Of a stretch of DNA of 64,000 nucleotides, positions 62,516 to 64,000 are shown one piece after another (within the stretch, counting starts at the first letter, position 1; each line of letters starts with the position of its first letter). The stretch spans positions 186,001 to 250,000 of the forward strand of contig NZ_JMSZ01000032.1 in NCBI RefSeq assembly GCF_000691225.1, written 5' to 3'. The DNA comes from Nitrincola lacisaponensis. Lineage in GTDB: Bacteria; Pseudomonadota; Gammaproteobacteria; Pseudomonadales; Balneatricaceae. Position numbers and translations under genes: made by a program. The notes under the pieces were generated by a model. That model made no database searches, was not told the origin of the DNA, and saw only the letters and a list, made by a program, of their open reading frames with translations.

Positions 62516-63115
62516 ATGAAAACCTTACTTCATGTAAAAAGCAGTGTATTTGGTGACCAGGGGCAGTCTGCACAGTTGGCTGAGCGTTTGATCAAGCGCT
62601 GGCTGGCAGATAATGCTGATGGTCAGGTTGTGGTGCGTGATCTGGTCGCGAGCCCCATTCCACATTTTGATGCAGGCAGTATTGCGGCATTGTCGACTCC
62701 AGCTGAACAGCGGACTCCGGAACAGCAGGCTGCTGTTGAGTTGTCAGATACGCTGATAGCTGAACTGCAGCAGGCTGATGCAGTGGTACTGGGTGCCCCG
62801 ATGTACAACTTTGCGGTACCCAGTCAGCTGAAAGCCTGGTTTGATCAGGTCGCCCGAAATGGCGTGACCTTCCGCTATACTGAACAGGGGCCTGAAGGGT
62901 TGCTGCAGGACAAACCGGTGTATGTGCTGGCGACTCGGGGTGGTTTGTATCGGGATGTTGGGCTGGATTTCCAGGTGCCCTGGATCAAGTTGATACTGGG
63001 TTTTGTCGGCATTAAGCAGGTTGAAGTGATTTATGCCGAAGGGTTGAATATGTCCGATTCCCAGGCATCACTTGCTCAGGCTCAGTCTGAACTTGATGCG
63101 TTGGCATTGGCGTAA
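62516..63115 (+). CDS. azoR: FMN-dependent NADH-azoreductase
   Basis: A 199-aa flavodoxin-fold quinone/azo reductase, nearly the length of E. coli AzoR. Signatures: KSSVFGDQGQSAQLAE (FMN phosphate loop), GAPMYNFAVPSQLKAW and ATRGGLYRD. It makes two-electron reductions of quinones and nitro/azo compounds and gives resistance to thiol stress. ATG 62516 has GAGGAA upstream; the frame to 62450 is rejected. Followed 13 bp later by a pirin gene. Confidence 0.94.
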   Translation: MKTLLHVKSSVFGDQGQSAQLAERLIKRWLADNADGQVVVRDLVASPIPHFDAGSIAALSTPAEQRTPEQQAAVELSDTLIAELQQADAVVLGAPMYNFAVPSQLKAWFDQVARNGVTFRYTEQGPEGLLQDKPVYVLATRGGLYRDVGLDFQVPWIKLILGFVGIKQVEVIYAEGLNMSDSQASLAQAQSELDALALA

Positions 63116-63128
63116 GCAGGAGGTCAGT

Positions 63129-63980
63129 ATGGTAACCCGCGAGATTAAGCGTATTATCCCGGCGATTGACAGCCAGGATGGCGCGGGTGTCAGATTGAAG
63201 CGCAGCATAGGTCAGCGTCAGAATGTGCGAATTGATCCCTTTCTGATGCTGGATATGTTTTCGTCCGATAACCCGGATGATTATATTGCCGGCTTTCCAC
63301 CACATCCGCACCGGGGGTTTGAGACAGTCACCTATATGCTCAATGGCAAGATGTTACACCGTGATCATATGGGTAACGAAGGATTGCTCTCCAGTGGTGG
63401 TGTGCAGTGGATGACGGCCGGTCGCGGTGTGATTCATGAAGAACGTCCGCAGCAGGAATCGGGATTGATGCGCGGGTTTCAGCTCTGGGTGAACCTTCCG
63501 GCAGCCGAAAAGATGAAGCCTGCAGCCTATCAGAACATTGAGCCTGAGGCCGTTACTGAAATCAGCGATGAGCAAATGTGTGTGCGTCTGGTGGCGGGGG
63601 AGCTGCACTGGAGAGGTGAGCGCTATCAGGGACCGGTTACTGGTATATCAACACATCCTGTGTTTATGGATGTGACACTGCAACCTGATGCATCCTTGAC
63701 CCTGCCATTGGACAGCCGCTTGCATGGCTTTGTCTATCTGTTTGAAGGTGCCGTCCGGCTGAATGAAACGGCTGTGCCTGCAGAAGCAGCGGTAGAACTG
63801 GCAGAGGGTGATCAAGTCAGCCTGAAAACCGGCGATCAGCCAGCACGGTTTTTGTTGATTGCCGCTGAGCCTCTGAATGAACCAGTGGTCCAGTATGGGC
63901 CTTTTGTAATGAATACGCTGGCAGAGATCGATCAGGCGTTGATGGATTATCGTCAGGGGCGGCTCACGGGTACTGACTGA
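63129..63980 (+). CDS. Pirin family protein
   Basis: A 283-aa bicupin. N-terminal metal ligands are in HPHRGFETVTY (two His), a further His in DHMGN, and Glu in GVIHEE; the C-terminal cupin lacks such ligands. Bacterial pirins often act as quercetin 2,3-dioxygenase-like enzymes or redox regulators. Preceded by AGGAGGT; co-transcribed with azoR. The last 20 bases of the window contain nothing further. Confidence 0.93.
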   Translation: MVTREIKRIIPAIDSQDGAGVRLKRSIGQRQNVRIDPFLMLDMFSSDNPDDYIAGFPPHPHRGFETVTYMLNGKMLHRDHMGNEGLLSSGGVQWMTAGRGVIHEERPQQESGLMRGFQLWVNLPAAEKMKPAAYQNIEPEAVTEISDEQMCVRLVAGELHWRGERYQGPVTGISTHPVFMDVTLQPDASLTLPLDSRLHGFVYLFEGAVRLNETAVPAEAAVELAEGDQVSLKTGDQPARFLLIAAEPLNEPVVQYGPFVMNTLAEIDQALMDYRQGRLTGTD

Positions 63981-64000
63981 GCAGAGTCTGAATCCGTATG

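Noticed and set aside
1-64000. CRISPR arrays, tRNA/rRNA genes, insertion sequences, prophage genes
   Set aside because: No direct-repeat/spacer pattern, no tRNA-like cloverleaf ends, and no transposase, integrase or phage structural gene was recognised.

Overview
The window is a gene-dense stretch of a gammaproteobacterial chromosome. It holds about 66 protein genes, no gap over 300 bases without a gene, and no rRNA, tRNA, CRISPR array, prophage or insertion sequence that I can see. pdxB, ppnN, deaD, slyD, azoR, a phasin (polyhydroxyalkanoate storage), a CheD-rich chemotaxis operon and a sigma-54-linked formate dehydrogenase together suggest a marine or halophilic member of the Oceanospirillales-type Gammaproteobacteria. 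That placement is inference; no 16S or marker tree is available here.

Layout. (1) 1-4530: an unknown membrane protein, a stand-alone trpB with a small WGR-like gene in front, pdxB, a PilZ protein, and a phasin whose promoter is bracketed by TTGTGCA-type dyads. (2) 4532-28608: a formate / molybdenum-tungsten island. It has fdhD with an HTH-PBP regulator, DUF3305-DUF3306, a polyferredoxin, a TorD-like chaperone, fdhX-fdhA-fdhB-fdhC, DUF1244-moaB-moeA, a RelBE-type toxin-antitoxin pair, a sensor kinase with an NtrC-family regulator, tupABC (tungstate uptake), mobA, mobB, a second moeA, a fused moaC-moaD gene, moaE and moaA. Near-consensus sigma-54 (-24/-12) promoters stand before DUF3305, the polyferredoxin and tupA, with a weaker one before fdhD. 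The NtrC-type two-component system is therefore the likely master switch. (3) 28698-40835: mixed housekeeping and signalling genes: EAL-HDOD, TraB/PrgY, ppnN, a chemoreceptor, an acyl-CoA ligase, a YafJ-type amidotransferase, bactofilin plus M23 peptidase, deaD, and a DnaQ-like exonuclease. (4) 40949-56636: a diguanylate cyclase, slyD, then one long chemotaxis operon: cheY-cheA-cheW-MCP-MCP-cheR-cheD-cheB-MCP-like-STAS-(REC-PP2C-kinase)-cheD. It contains a complete partner-switching module and two CheD copies, the first of which has lost its catalytic Cys. (5) 56661-60353: a predicted peptide-ligation / proteolysis cassette: cytoplasmic RimB-like protease, ATP-grasp ligase, inactive transglutaminase-7TM protein, and a lipoprotein RimB-like protease. 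(6) 60551-63980: hpf, a periplasmic glutathione-peroxidase homologue, and a LysR regulator divergent from azoR-pirin.

How it fits together. Tungstate or molybdate imported by TupABC is built into molybdopterin cofactor by MoaA/MoaCD/MoaE/MoaB/MoeA, converted to the bis-MGD form by MobA/MobB, sulfurated with FdhD, and inserted into the Tat-exported FdhA with the help of the TorD-like chaperone. Electrons from formate then pass through FdhB to the cytochrome b subunit FdhC. The most noteworthy signals are the shared sigma-54 control of this island, the two MoeA paralogues beside a tungstate transporter, the MoaC-MoaD fusion, the chemotaxis operon with a built-in partner switch and CheD duplication, and the ATP-grasp / dead-transglutaminase / twin-protease cassette.
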